Positions 1 to 9,356 are shown, numbered from the stretch's first letter. The stretch is DNA of 64,000 nt from Arthrobacter sp. ES3-54 (GCF_029504395.1 NZ_JAQFIF010000001.1:558001-622000), one strand, 5' to 3'. Translations and numbers: made by a program. The notes: generated by a model not told the origin, from the sequence alone.

Positions 1-135
1 TACTCGGCGGACCGCTTCAACTACTTCCAGGTCCGTACCGGTGACGGGCACACGTGGCAGGTGGAGGACGCAGAACTGCTGGCGTCCGGAGACCTGAAAT
101 TCTACGGAAAGTTAAATGAACATGTTGACATCTAA
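1..135 (+). CDS. C-terminal end of CgeB-like glycosyltransferase (partial)
   Basis: The open frame runs in from the left edge and stops with TAA at 133-135. Its first residues read YSADRFNYFQVRTGDG. The same YSADRFNY motif followed by a GDG occurs near the C-terminus of the 616-residue glycosyltransferase at 24854-26704, so this is very probably the tail of a paralogue. In both places the gene overlaps a following wecC. Only 44 codons are visible, so activity cannot be judged here. The last ~20 residues differ between the two copies. Confidence 0.7.
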   Translation, partial: YSADRFNYFQVRTGDGHTWQVEDAELLASGDLKFYGKLNEHVDI

Positions 136-1405
136 GACTGCCGAGACTGAGGCTCCCATCAGGACAGTCGCTGTCGTCGGTCTGGGCTACATAGGGCTGC
201 CCACGGCCGCCATCCTGGCCACCAACGGACTTGAAGTGATCGGCGTTGACGTCAATCCGGGTACCGTGAAAGCCAGCAATAATGGCGACGTGCCTTTTGT
301 GGAACCTGACCTGGGGGTCCACGTGGCCGGCGCCGTCAGCCAGGGCCGGCTCCGGGCTCAGCTCGAAACCCCCGCCGCGGATGCCTACATTGTGGCGGTG
401 CCCACCCCGTTCAAGGCAGACAAGTCCGCCGACATGTCCTACATCGCCGCTGCCGCTCGGGCTATCGCCCCGCAACTGACTGGCGGGGAACTGGTGATCC
501 TCGAGTCGACGTCGCCTCCCGGCAGCACGGCCCGGCTCGCCGAGCTGATCCTGGGACTGCGCGCGGACCTCAGCCTGGACGGCCACGACGGCAAACCGAA
601 GCTGCTGGTGGCACACTGCCCCGAAAGGGTACTGCCGGGCCGGATCATGATCGAGTTGGTCACCAACGACCGCGTGGTGGGCGGCCTCACCGCCGAGGCC
701 GCAGAGGCCGCCGCCGCGCTGTACGCGGTGTTCTGCCAGGGCGAAATCCACCTCACCGACGCCGCCACGGCAGAGATGTCCAAGCTCGTGGAGAACGCCT
801 ACCGCGACGTCAACATAGCCTTTGCGAACGAGCTGTCTGTCATCAGCGACAACCTCAATATCGATGTGTGGGAACTCATCCGCCTGGCCAATCATCACCC
901 CCGCGTCAACATCCTCCAGCCGGGCCCCGGCGTCGGCGGCCACTGCATCGCCGTGGACCCCTGGTTCATTGTGGCTGCCGACCCCGAGAATTCGACCCTG
1001 ATCCGGACCGCCCGGGAAGTCAATGACGGTAAGCCTGGCTACATCGTGGAACAGGTCCGAAAGGCCGTCAGCGAGATCAGCAGTCCGACCATTGCCTGCC
1101 TGGGCCTTGCCTTCAAGGCAAATATTGACGACGTCCGGGAGTCACCGGCCGTGGAGATCGTCCGACGTGTGGCCGTGCAGCATCCGGAGGCCGAGATTCT
1201 TGTCGCGGCACCGCACAAGGATCATCTGCCGCAGGTGCTGGCCGCGCTCCCGAACGTAAGTCACGTGGACACCGACAAGGCTATCGAGGCTTCCCAGGTG
1301 GTTGTGCTCCTGGTGGATCACGACAAGTTCCGCGAGATCGAGCCGGCCAGCCTCAGCGGCAAGAGAATTATCGACACCCGCGGCTTCTGGCGCGACAGCG
1401 AGTAA
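116..1405 (+). CDS. wecC: UDP-N-acetyl-D-mannosamine dehydrogenase (copy 1)
   Basis: Predicted to oxidise UDP-ManNAc to UDP-ManNAcA with two NAD+, in the cytoplasm. The N-terminal Rossmann motif is VVGLGYIGLP. The catalytic-cysteine motif GGHCIAVDPWF places the nucleophile at about Cys277. The length of 429 residues is normal for the UDP-glucose/GDP-mannose dehydrogenase family, and WecC-type enzymes fit better than UDP-glucose dehydrogenases because wecB is present at 22393-23538. It overlaps the preceding glycosyltransferase by 20 bases; ATG at 116 or 122 could be used. A close paralogue lies at 26719-27972. The next gene starts 8 bases after the stop, indicating one operon. Confidence 0.92.
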   Translation: MNMLTSKTAETEAPIRTVAVVGLGYIGLPTAAILATNGLEVIGVDVNPGTVKASNNGDVPFVEPDLGVHVAGAVSQGRLRAQLETPAADAYIVAVPTPFKADKSADMSYIAAAARAIAPQLTGGELVILESTSPPGSTARLAELILGLRADLSLDGHDGKPKLLVAHCPERVLPGRIMIELVTNDRVVGGLTAEAAEAAAALYAVFCQGEIHLTDAATAEMSKLVENAYRDVNIAFANELSVISDNLNIDVWELIRLANHHPRVNILQPGPGVGGHCIAVDPWFIVAADPENSTLIRTAREVNDGKPGYIVEQVRKAVSEISSPTIACLGLAFKANIDDVRESPAVEIVRRVAVQHPEAEILVAAPHKDHLPQVLAALPNVSHVDTDKAIEASQVVVLLVDHDKFREIEPASLSGKRIIDTRGFWRDSE

Positions 1406-1413
1406 GAGAGACC

Positions 1414-4400
1414 ATGACTGAGACGAAAAAGAACACAGAACCTGGGTCCGACAACATGGAACTCCTTCGGAAAGCTTGGCGGACGCTCCCGCCGACATGG
1501 CGGAGAAGCATCCGCAGCTCATTCCGTCCGGCGCTAGTGGAGAATGTCGTAAAAGCGACACCAAAATTTCACAAGAGCGTCGACTACGGCCTGTTGAGCG
1601 TGATTGTTCCTATTTATAACGTCGAGGAATACCTCGACGAATGTCTTAAAAGCGTTCTCCGCCAGAGCTACGAAAGACTGGAGGTGATCATTGTCGACGA
1701 CGGGTCCTCCGACGATTCCGTCAGGATCGCTCGCGGATATGAACGCTCGGATGGGCGAATTCGAATCGTGCAGCAACCCAATGCTGGCCTGGGTGCTGCC
1801 AGAAACACGGGTATCGCGGAGGCGCGCGGCGAGTTTATTACTTTCGCTGACTCCGACGACATTGTTCCGATTCGAGCCTACGAGGCGATGATGACGTCGC
1901 TTCACCATTCAGGGTCAGACTTTGCCATCGGTTCATTGAACCGATTGATGGGCAAACAGCGGACTGTTCCAAAGTGGGCGGCAGAAGTCCACAAGTCCGA
2001 TCGCATCGGTGTCACGTTGGAGGATTTCCCCGAGATACTCCAGGACGTCTTTGCGTGGAACAAGATTTTCCGGCGAGACTTCTGGAATGACAACGTGCGC
2101 TTGTTCCCGGAAGGAGTGCTGTATGAAGACCAGGAAACTACAGCTCGCGCCTATGCGCGGTCTTCGGGCTTCGATGTTCTTTCGGAAGTAGTTTATGACT
2201 GGCGGATTCGACAGGACCGATCTTCGATCACCCAGCAAAAGGACAATATAGTCGACCTCTCCGATCGACTACTGGTCGCTTCGCGGCTGCTTGAATTTAT
2301 GTCGGATGCTACTTCGCCCGCAGTCGTCGATTCATGGCTTGCCAAAGTGCTCGGGCCCGATTTAGGCCTCTATTACGCGCAGGTTCCGCGCGTCGGTGAG
2401 GAATACTGGCACCTTCTCCACGAAGCTGTGTCGAAATTGGCGGCGGAAGCCAGGCCGTCCGTCTGGTCGCGGATGGACGTCCACCACCGGATACTAGTGG
2501 ACCTCCTCCGCCGCGATAAACGTGCGGACTTCGAGCGCGTTGTCATAAGCAACGCGGAGACGGGGGCAAGCTACCCGCTGGTCAAGAGCGATGAAGGTTG
2601 GCATGCCCAGCCGGGCTACCTCGTCGAGCTTGAATCCGAAATTTCTCACGAGCTTCTGGCTGTCCGACTCGCCATGCTGAAGATCCAGTCTTCGCTGACG
2701 CGTGTGGAGCTCTTGGATGAAACGCAAATGGTCATCGAAGGCTTTGCCTATGTGCCCGGCATTTCTTCCGATATCACGGCTCCCTTGCTTCAATGCGACC
2801 TCGTGGAAGCACAGTCCGGCTTGAGTTTTCCGCTAACGGTCGAGACCTTTGCGGATCCTGCAATCGATATTGGATCCAACGATGCTTGGACCAGCTACAA
2901 AGAATCTGCATTCCGTGCGAGCATCGACCTGACGTCGCTCCGGGCTGCCACACCGCTAGACGTGGCCCAGCCCGAATGGTATGTCCGGCTCGCGCTGAAG
3001 CTTGGAAATGATCCCCTGGAGTCCCGCTTTGGATCGCGTCAGACTGGGGGAGCAGCCGGAAGCTTGCCGCTGCCCCCGGCTGTCGGTAACAGTCGCTTCG
3101 TCTGTCGGTTCTCCAGCGAGTTCGGACTATCACTGATTAGCGTTGCGCATCGGCGCTTCGTGGAAGACGTCACCTTGGACGGTCGCACGCTGACTCTTTC
3201 GGTAGTCGCCGCTCCAGGTGAAGTCCCCTCGCAAATCATCGTGGAATGTCCTGCCGCCAAGCTGTCAATCAGCGCACGGCCGGTCAACGAGAGTGGCACG
3301 ACCGTTTTCCGCGCCAATATACCGGAGTTGCCCTCTAAAGCAGGAAAGACCAAGCAGCACATCTGGAGAGTGCGCGTTGAAACTCAAGACAAAAAGCTTC
3401 ATCATCTCGCGTGGCGGGGAACAGATTCTCAGCTAGACCGGAAGTCGGGGCCCGGCGACCGGCTCCGCGTACGGGCCAGTGGCTTTGGCTACTTGGAACT
3501 TCACGATCGCCGGTGGCAGGTGGTCGCTGAAAAATTCACTCTTGCAGACGATGGGCAGTCAGTAGTTGTTTTGGCTAAAGCCAGCTTCGCTGACTCAGAT
3601 TCCACCCGTCTCGTGATGCCCAGTTTGGTTCTGGCCAATGGTCGGAGTCTTATCCGACCTTCCCGGACGGAATGGGTTCATGGCCAAAACGAAATTGTGG
3701 TCGAGTTTCCTCTCGCCCAGGAAAAGTGGGCGGCCTTCCCACAGGCACCTGAGTCCGGCAGCTACACCCTGCGGTGTCTCACCGCCGGCGACGGATCGAC
3801 GAATGGCGCATATTGGGTACCCGTGGCGCCGCTCATGGAAGCCAGTTTCCCGCTTGAGTTCGCCTTGCCCACAACAACCATCCGGGTCACACGCACCGCA
3901 AAAGCAGCAGCATTGTCCGTGCAATTCAACCCTCCATTCGAGGCAGATGAGCGCGGCCGACTAATGCAGAGCCGCTTGCAGCGCGAAATTCCGGCACTTA
4001 TCCGCCAGCCTGTCGAAGCCGGTGCTGTGCTGTTCGAATCGTTCAGCGGCAAGACCATCGGTGACAGCGGACTTGGTTTGTTCAATGAAATGGTGCGACG
4101 GGGAGACACCCGGGCCAAGTACTGGACAGTTCGTGATTTTTCCATGGCTGTTCCGACGGGTGCTCTGCCCGTCGTCATGTACTCCCGGGAATGGTACCGG
4201 CTGCTCCACACGGCAGAGTTTGTCGTAAACAACAGCAATTTTCCGTACTTCTACCGGAAGAATCCGGGACAGAAGTACATCCAGACGTGGCATGGGACGC
4301 CGCTCAAGAAAATTGGCAACGACATCGTTTCCTCGCAGCTGTCACTTCCTTATATCGGTCTCATGAAGAGGGAATCCGGGTACTGGGATTACCTCCTGGC

Positions 4401-5103
4401 CCAGAACCCGTTTGCGGAGGAGGTTTTGCCCAAGGCATTCGGATTCGAAGGAAGCACTCTTGCCCATGGATACCCGAGGAACGACGCCCTGATTGGTCCA
4501 GCGGCCGCGAAGAAGCGAAAGGCAGTCAGGGCCGCGCTTGGCCTGGCTGATGGAATCAAGGCCGTGCTCTATGCGCCGACCTGGCGGGATAATGTCCGCT
4601 CAGCCAACAACCAGTATGACCTTGTCAATTTCTTGGATGTCCAGAAGGCCGGCGATATCCTCGGCGCCGACTACGCGTTCCTACTGCGCGGTCATCACAA
4701 CGTCTCCGGTCAGCGATCCACAACTGGATTAGATAAGACCATCGATGTTACCGCCTATCCTGATGTCAACGACCTCTATTTGGCGGCAGACATCTTGGTC
4801 ACTGACTATTCGTCTGTAATGTTTGATTTCTGCGTCACAGGAAAGCCGATATATTTCCTGACTCCAGATCTTGAGCAATATCGGGACAATGTTCGTGGCT
4901 TCTACTTCGATTTTGAGGCAGCTGCACCTGGCCCGCTGGCCCGGACAACGCACCAGCTTGCTGAGGCAATTGCTGCGGGGTCGTCAGAAAACCACTATGC
5001 CGCACGCTACGAATCGTTTAGGACGCGGTTCGCAGGCCTGGATGACGGACGTTCTTCTGCCCGTGTATACGATGAAATTTGGGGCGACGGGAAGCTCGGG
5101 TAG
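1414..5103 (+). CDS. bifunctional GT2 / TagF-like glycerophosphotransferase
   Basis: A 1,229-residue protein with two catalytic ends. Residues ~60-290 are a GT2 (GT-A fold) domain with VIVPIYN at 63-69, a VDDGSSDD motif near 94-101 and an intact FADSDD at 144-149. Residues ~870-1220 form a CDP-glycerol glycerophosphotransferase (TagF/TarF) domain, with YIQTWHGTPLKK near 954, an LLRGHH motif and TDYSSVMFDF near 1130. The ~500 residues between look like beta-rich spacer and are not recognised. Known TagF-type enzymes polymerise polyol-phosphate on wall teichoic acid at the inner membrane face. The exact donor (CDP-glycerol or another CDP/NDP compound) cannot be told. ATG 1414 follows GAGAGACC. 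A paralogue with a degenerate GT2 domain is at 15705-19427. Confidence 0.85.
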   Translation: MTETKKNTEPGSDNMELLRKAWRTLPPTWRRSIRSSFRPALVENVVKATPKFHKSVDYGLLSVIVPIYNVEEYLDECLKSVLRQSYERLEVIIVDDGSSDDSVRIARGYERSDGRIRIVQQPNAGLGAARNTGIAEARGEFITFADSDDIVPIRAYEAMMTSLHHSGSDFAIGSLNRLMGKQRTVPKWAAEVHKSDRIGVTLEDFPEILQDVFAWNKIFRRDFWNDNVRLFPEGVLYEDQETTARAYARSSGFDVLSEVVYDWRIRQDRSSITQQKDNIVDLSDRLLVASRLLEFMSDATSPAVVDSWLAKVLGPDLGLYYAQVPRVGEEYWHLLHEAVSKLAAEARPSVWSRMDVHHRILVDLLRRDKRADFERVVISNAETGASYPLVKSDEGWHAQPGYLVELESEISHELLAVRLAMLKIQSSLTRVELLDETQMVIEGFAYVPGISSDITAPLLQCDLVEAQSGLSFPLTVETFADPAIDIGSNDAWTSYKESAFRASIDLTSLRAATPLDVAQPEWYVRLALKLGNDPLESRFGSRQTGGAAGSLPLPPAVGNSRFVCRFSSEFGLSLISVAHRRFVEDVTLDGRTLTLSVVAAPGEVPSQIIVECPAAKLSISARPVNESGTTVFRANIPELPSKAGKTKQHIWRVRVETQDKKLHHLAWRGTDSQLDRKSGPGDRLRVRASGFGYLELHDRRWQVVAEKFTLADDGQSVVVLAKASFADSDSTRLVMPSLVLANGRSLIRPSRTEWVHGQNEIVVEFPLAQEKWAAFPQAPESGSYTLRCLTAGDGSTNGAYWVPVAPLMEASFPLEFALPTTTIRVTRTAKAAALSVQFNPPFEADERGRLMQSRLQREIPALIRQPVEAGAVLFESFSGKTIGDSGLGLFNEMVRRGDTRAKYWTVRDFSMAVPTGALPVVMYSREWYRLLHTAEFVVNNSNFPYFYRKNPGQKYIQTWHGTPLKKIGNDIVSSQLSLPYIGLMKRESGYWDYLLAQNPFAEEVLPKAFGFEGSTLAHGYPRNDALIGPAAAKKRKAVRAALGLADGIKAVLYAPTWRDNVRSANNQYDLVNFLDVQKAGDILGADYAFLLRGHHNVSGQRSTTGLDKTIDVTAYPDVNDLYLAADILVTDYSSVMFDFCVTGKPIYFLTPDLEQYRDNVRGFYFDFEAAAPGPLARTTHQLAEAIAAGSSENHYAARYESFRTRFAGLDDGRSSARVYDEIWGDGKLG

Positions 5104-5307
5104 TCACTATCCGCGACATCCAGCCGGCGTTGGTTTAGGCGGGCCAGGGGGCTCCGCTGTTCGACCGGGACGGGGCCGACCCGCCGCGTTCGAAGATATA
5201 AGCCAACGCCGGCCAAGAAACTCGCGCTATAGCGTCCCTCCCATCCATCGCACTTGGTAGCGTTTGCAACGAAAAACTTGTTGAGCCTAAAAAGAATCGA
5301 AGCCGTC

Positions 5308-6870
5308 ATGTCAAACTATCGCATGGTTGTAAACCCGTGGCCCGTCATATTGCCGTCTTCATCAAAGACGCTTCGTCAGCCGCCACGACCTGCAAATCTG
5401 CAGCAATCCGGCTATCTAGATAAGTTTGATGCGAAAACGGTTTTCTATGATGTCTTTCGAGACGGCTCGGATATTGTTCTCTCCGGACCTCCTCTCCTTA
5501 ATCTTCAGGCCATCCTCGAGTCCACGCAGTTGATGGATGAGAATGGTGCGAGATTGAGAACGACTTATGGTGATCTCGATCGAACGCAGAACTCACGAGT
5601 TTTCGACGGTTCAGACTCGCAGTTCTTGTCTACATCGATTAGCGATATTGATATCTCATTTCCTGTGGCTCCAAGCCTTACGGAACTCTTTGCGGGCAGA
5701 AAAGTACTTTTCACGAAGTCAAAAGACAATGAGTTGACTTGGATTCGAGACTGGGCTTCTTTTCATGTAGTACACCAAGGCATCGATGCCCTTCTCATCT
5801 ATGACAATGGCTCAACAAAATACAGTGCAGAAGATGTTCTCGATTGCCTGAGAGGCATCGAAGGTCTCGAGACGGTCGTAGTTGTTAACTGGCCTTTCCT
5901 CTTTGGGCCCCAGGGAGGCAACTGGGAAGGTCTCAGGAATGCTCCCTGGGATTCCGATTTCTGTGAGTATGGAATTCTACAACATGCGAGGTATAGGTTC
6001 CTCCAGGAAAGTTACGGCGTCATTCATGCTGACGTCGATGAGTTGGTTGTCTCTGAGGATGGGCGAACTGTGTTCGAGATACTCGAAGCTTCCCCTGCGC
6101 CAGTCATTGGCTACACGGGGCGTTGGATCGAGGCTGCTGGTGCTGGCTTGGCGCCTGTGCTTCGTTTTAAAGACTTCAAATACTTTGATTCTCGACGAGC
6201 ACGCACCACTCCCAAATGGTCGGCTCTGACTGAGGGTATTAACGATGCAAAGCAGTGGAAGACGCACCATGTAGAAGGTGTAGCAACTGAGCGGACTGAA
6301 TCCGTACTTCACCGACACTTTGTTGGCATTAGTTCGAACTGGAAGTTCGACCGAACGAAGCAACGAGAAGTTGACGCTAAGCATTTCGTGGTAGACGACC
6401 GAATGGTTGGCCTACTCGCAAATCCGAGGCTGTCGAATGGACGGCAGGCCCAAGCGGGGTCGCCCGCCCCTCGTATTGTCGAATCGGGTAATTCTGGAGA
6501 TGTCCTGCTTGAGGTTCAGAAAGAGATTCACGCGAGTGGTTTTCTGCCGCAACCTGTGGCTCGGGAGTGGTATCACACGAAAGCAAAGCTGGTCTTTGAC
6601 TACAAGTGGGGTGACCTAAGGTTTGCATTTGACATCACCAATGAAGATGGGGAAATCGTGGTCCAGTTTCTTGGGCGGGACAAAATGTCTCAAGACATGG
6701 TGGAGCGGATATTGTCGACTGCCGGACTCGACGCACCAGTGGGAAGGCAGGGAAAACATACCGTCCTCACTCTAAAAGCTCGCGTCGTTGGGGGAGGGGC
6801 AGATGTTGCCAAATGTATGTCGTGCATTTTGAATGCCGCACGTAATGGCGGCATGTCCCGCGTCTCGTGA
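5308..6870 (+). CDS. glycosyltransferase, GT2/GT92-like
   Basis: Predicted glycosyltransferase of ~520 residues. Around residues 150-260 it has WIRDWASFH..GIDALLIYDNGS, then ADVDELVV. This layout (family-2-like 'Glyco_tranf_2_4' or GT92: strand, YDNGS, and DxDE metal site) fits a GT-A enzyme acting on an extracellular glycan. The acceptor is unknown. The frame is open from TTG 5254; ATG 5308 or ATG 5323 is more likely, although no strong ribosome site precedes either. Base composition is clearly poorer in G+C (about 50% in sampled lines) than the housekeeping genes to the right, suggesting recent acquisition. It lies 204 bases after the TagF-like gene, so co-transcription is possible but not certain. 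Confidence 0.65.
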   Translation: MSNYRMVVNPWPVILPSSSKTLRQPPRPANLQQSGYLDKFDAKTVFYDVFRDGSDIVLSGPPLLNLQAILESTQLMDENGARLRTTYGDLDRTQNSRVFDGSDSQFLSTSISDIDISFPVAPSLTELFAGRKVLFTKSKDNELTWIRDWASFHVVHQGIDALLIYDNGSTKYSAEDVLDCLRGIEGLETVVVVNWPFLFGPQGGNWEGLRNAPWDSDFCEYGILQHARYRFLQESYGVIHADVDELVVSEDGRTVFEILEASPAPVIGYTGRWIEAAGAGLAPVLRFKDFKYFDSRRARTTPKWSALTEGINDAKQWKTHHVEGVATERTESVLHRHFVGISSNWKFDRTKQREVDAKHFVVDDRMVGLLANPRLSNGRQAQAGSPAPRIVESGNSGDVLLEVQKEIHASGFLPQPVAREWYHTKAKLVFDYKWGDLRFAFDITNEDGEIVVQFLGRDKMSQDMVERILSTAGLDAPVGRQGKHTVLTLKARVVGGGADVAKCMSCILNAARNGGMSRVS

Positions 6871-7004
6871 GCTAAGTTGGTAGGTCGACTGAGTTGCCGG
6901 CCTAGAAATGGCGTGTGGCGGTTGGTGTACGAAGCCATGGCGCCATCGTAGCTGGACGGAGTAAGTAAAAGCCGTGGGTCACGGTTTGCTGGATCCGGCA
7001 GATG

Positions 7005-8093
7005 TCACTTACCCAGCGGTTTCGCCGCCTGCATCTTGCCTCGGACACCGTCGCTCCGGTTGTGCTGGAGTACGAGTACGCGCCCGTCTTTCGTGACTGA
7101 AGGGTTGTTGTTCACAATCTGGACCGAGACGAGTCTGCCATCAAGATTGAAGGCGCCTTCTGCCTCGTATGTGTAGTTCGCGTTCGTGAGGTATCCGGGC
7201 TTGAGTTTGTTGACTACATCCCTAAAGTCGGCGCGTGTGTATTTGCGGGAGAGCGCCAGTTTGCCGTTGGTGTCCCATGCCTGGAAGGTCGGACTCTCCG
7301 ACTGACTACCTTGGATGAGGTAGAAGTATTTCCCGACCCATGCCAAGCCTTGATTTTTCGCTGCGGTCTTCGCGCCGGCCTTCGCGGGGATGGTTGCCAG
7401 CAGGGTGGGAGTACCGTCCCGGACGCTGCGCCAGTCGTAAACGTAGAAGTTTCTTACAGAAGTGGTTCCGGCATCAGTTGTTGCAAAATATCTGCCGGAT
7501 ACGTCAGCTCGCCAGACACCCTTAATTGGAATGTTGGGGCCCTTGATACCGGTGGTGTAGTTGTAGATAGCGTAGGTGGATGAATTCGCCGGGCCTCCAC
7601 CGGTTGCTCTGATGATGAAACATAGTTGCCCTCTTTGGTTGTAAAACCAGGGCAATGCTTCTGTCCAGCACAGATTCTCGGTCGTAACAGTTCTCGAAGA
7701 CTTTCTGACTCCTGACCGGAGGGTTCGCACGTCGATGCGCAACTTCGTGCCATCCTGGTTTGACACATATATTTTCTTGGCGGCCTTGTTGATAGAGACG
7801 CCCTGGGGCCAGGAAGTTTCACCTCTTTCCCGGACGGGAAAATCGCACAGGAGCGCCACTCGATCGAGGTATGAGAGCGGATCTGAGGCCATCTGGAGCG
7901 TTCCCCTGTATGTCGTCCTGGGGACGGCGAGGCTGGCGACCGCGCCGATTTGTGGTGGCGCGGCGGCGTTGTTCAGGGCTGTGGCGGTGGCTGCTAGCGC
8001 GGCTCCCAGCCAGGCCCGCCGCGTCAAAATCAGCCATTGCGCAGCGCTGAACGGATTCCCTTGGGGCGAAGGCCCCATTGCAGAGCCCGTCAT
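7005..8093 (-). CDS. exported Tat-type protein, propeller-like, unknown function
   Basis: A 362-residue protein with a twin-arginine-like signal: LTRRAWLGAALAATATAL at about residues 27-44. The remaining ~310 residues contain repeated short beta motifs (WPQGVSINKAAKKIYVSNQDG, then ADVSGRYFATTD, then NQGLAWVGKYFYLIQGSQ) that resemble blades of a beta-propeller. The pattern reminds me of the TagC/helveticin-J type proteins found near teichoic acid genes, but I cannot confirm that by eye. It is a single minus-strand gene between plus-strand glycosyltransferase and acyltransferase genes. A role outside the membrane in polymer handling is only inferred from context. Confidence 0.55.
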   Translation of the reverse strand: MTGSAMGPSPQGNPFSAAQWLILTRRAWLGAALAATATALNNAAAPPQIGAVASLAVPRTTYRGTLQMASDPLSYLDRVALLCDFPVRERGETSWPQGVSINKAAKKIYVSNQDGTKLRIDVRTLRSGVRKSSRTVTTENLCWTEALPWFYNQRGQLCFIIRATGGGPANSSTYAIYNYTTGIKGPNIPIKGVWRADVSGRYFATTDAGTTSVRNFYVYDWRSVRDGTPTLLATIPAKAGAKTAAKNQGLAWVGKYFYLIQGSQSESPTFQAWDTNGKLALSRKYTRADFRDVVNKLKPGYLTNANYTYEAEGAFNLDGRLVSVQIVNNNPSVTKDGRVLVLQHNRSDGVRGKMQAAKPLGK

Positions 8094-8441
8094 AACAAAA
8101 AGGTACTCTCAAGCTCTCCGGACGTCCATGGCCTGCGGGTAGAATCGCGCGGGTCGGACGCATCCTGATTCCGGGCCGCCCCTTTCGTAGCGTGCTGGGA
8201 TTTCATTTCGACTGCACTAAATCACCGGATGCACGCGTTTGGGCGAAATAAGGGCAACTGGGGTCGGAAACTCGAAGGGTCGCCCTCGTGAACCGACTCA
8301 TTGCGACGCTTTCGACTTTGAACGCGGCGGGACTCTGTTGCAGCAGGGTTGCTGAACGGTCTATGGGCGCAGAAAGGGTCCCACCATCCGCTGATGGCGC
8401 GGGCGATAGGATGGAGGCCGATAAATATAGGGAGACACCAG
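8094..8441. other. divergent intergenic region
   Basis: 348 bases between the exported protein (minus) and the acyltransferase (plus). No convincing gene was seen. It holds a GGGTAGAATC decamer at 8137-8146, which recurs at 12453-12462 upstream of another glycosyltransferase, and the conserved promoter-like block at 8401-8431 described separately. An open frame running upstream of 8442 is in frame with the acyltransferase but lacks family features. Confidence 0.5.
8401..8431 (+). promoter_or_regulatory. conserved promoter-like block, copy 1
   Basis: GGGCGAT, then AGGATGGAG, then CGATAAATATAGG. The TAGGAT at 8407-8412 could be a -10 hexamer. A nearly identical block lies at 9312-9344 in front of the next gene. 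A short inverted repeat (CCATC/GATGG, 8383-8396) sits just upstream. No good -35 is visible. Confidence 0.5.
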
Positions 8442-9137
8442 ATGACCGTTTTGCAGGGCGCCATGATTACGGCTGGCGACTATGGCAATGGCAACAAGAT
8501 CGTTGGGGCGCCGAGGACTTCGCCCGGCACGACACTGACCTTCGCGGGGTCAAACTGCACGGCCACGTTCGGGCCCGGGTCCACGGTGGAGGGCCACTTG
8601 AGTTTCCGCCGCGACGACTCGTCCATCGCCGTTGGGGAGCGGTCCGTGTTCCGCGGCCTGATGAGCCTCGGCCTCGGATGCGAAATCAGCGTCGGTGACG
8701 GCCTGTACTGCGGTGCAGGCGCATACCTGACCACCGCCGAGGGCGCGAGCATCAGGCTCGGAAACGACCTGCTTATTTCTGATCGCTTCCAAGCCCGCGC
8801 CGACGACTCCCACCCTATCTATGACGGGGTCACCGGCCGGAGGATTAACGTCTCGAAGTCCATTACGGTGGGTGACCATGTGTGGATCGGCGCAGACGTC
8901 ATCCTCATGCCCGGCGCCACGGTCGGGTCCGGAAGCATCCTGGGGATCCGCAGCATGGTCACCAAGTCCAGGCCTGTGCCGGAGAACTGCCTCGCTGTAG
9001 GCTCGCCCGCAGAGATTCAGCGTCGGCAGGTCGTGTGGGTTCGGAAGCACCTGCAAAGCGGTCTCGACGTCGACGATGCCATTGAGCCCGTATTCGTCGA
9101 GTACGAATCCGTGGCCGCGGGATCTCACCTTCCCTAG
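8442..9137 (+). CDS. hexapeptide-repeat acyltransferase (left-handed beta-helix)
   Basis: A 231-residue protein of the LbH/WbbJ-type O-acyltransferase family. It is made of hexapeptide-like repeats throughout (for example IRLGNDLLIS, ITVGDHVWIGADVILMPGATVG, GSILGIRSMV). The loop DDSHPIYD supplies the catalytic-type His, and the C-terminal turn reads NCLAVGSPAE. Such enzymes acetylate a sugar hydroxyl using acetyl-CoA in the cytoplasm; the substrate here is presumably a sugar of the wall polymer. ATG 8442 is preferred over the longer open frame from 8349 because GGGAGAC lies just upstream and the conserved promoter-like block ends there. The next gene begins 220 bases later with its own copy of the block. 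Confidence 0.8.
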   Translation: MTVLQGAMITAGDYGNGNKIVGAPRTSPGTTLTFAGSNCTATFGPGSTVEGHLSFRRDDSSIAVGERSVFRGLMSLGLGCEISVGDGLYCGAGAYLTTAEGASIRLGNDLLISDRFQARADDSHPIYDGVTGRRINVSKSITVGDHVWIGADVILMPGATVGSGSILGIRSMVTKSRPVPENCLAVGSPAEIQRRQVVWVRKHLQSGLDVDDAIEPVFVEYESVAAGSHLP

Positions 9138-9290
9138 TCAAACGGGGAAGCTATCCCGTTTAGTTCGCGCCAGGCGCTCGCCCGGGTACAGAGGGCCAGC
9201 ACCGAATGGTGCCGGCAGGGTTGATCCGAGCCGTCATCGTCGTTGTGTGTGTTGAATGACTGCGACCTGAGGACCAAACGCACGACAATC

Positions 9291-9316
9291 CGCCCGCCAT
9301 TCAGGGTTGGCGGGCG
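9291..9316 (+). repeat. inverted repeat at the -35 region
   Basis: A perfect 9-base inverted repeat (CGCCCGCCA / TGGCGGGCG) with an 8-base loop, ending 3 bases before the TAGGAT of the promoter-like block. It could end transcription from the acyltransferase gene or be a protein-binding operator. No T-run follows, which argues against a simple intrinsic terminator. Confidence 0.45.
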
Positions 9317-9344
9317 ATGTAGGATGAAGATCGATAAATTTAGG
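9312..9344 (+). promoter_or_regulatory. conserved promoter-like block, copy 2
   Basis: GGGCGATGTAGGATGAAG then CGATAAATTTAGG. It aligns with 8401-8431 with one two-base gap and a handful of substitutions, although the downstream coding sequences are unrelated. TAGGAT at 9320-9325 is the likely -10. The ribosome site AGGGGGA follows before GTG 9357. Confidence 0.5.
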
Positions 9345-9356
9345 TAGGGGGACGCT

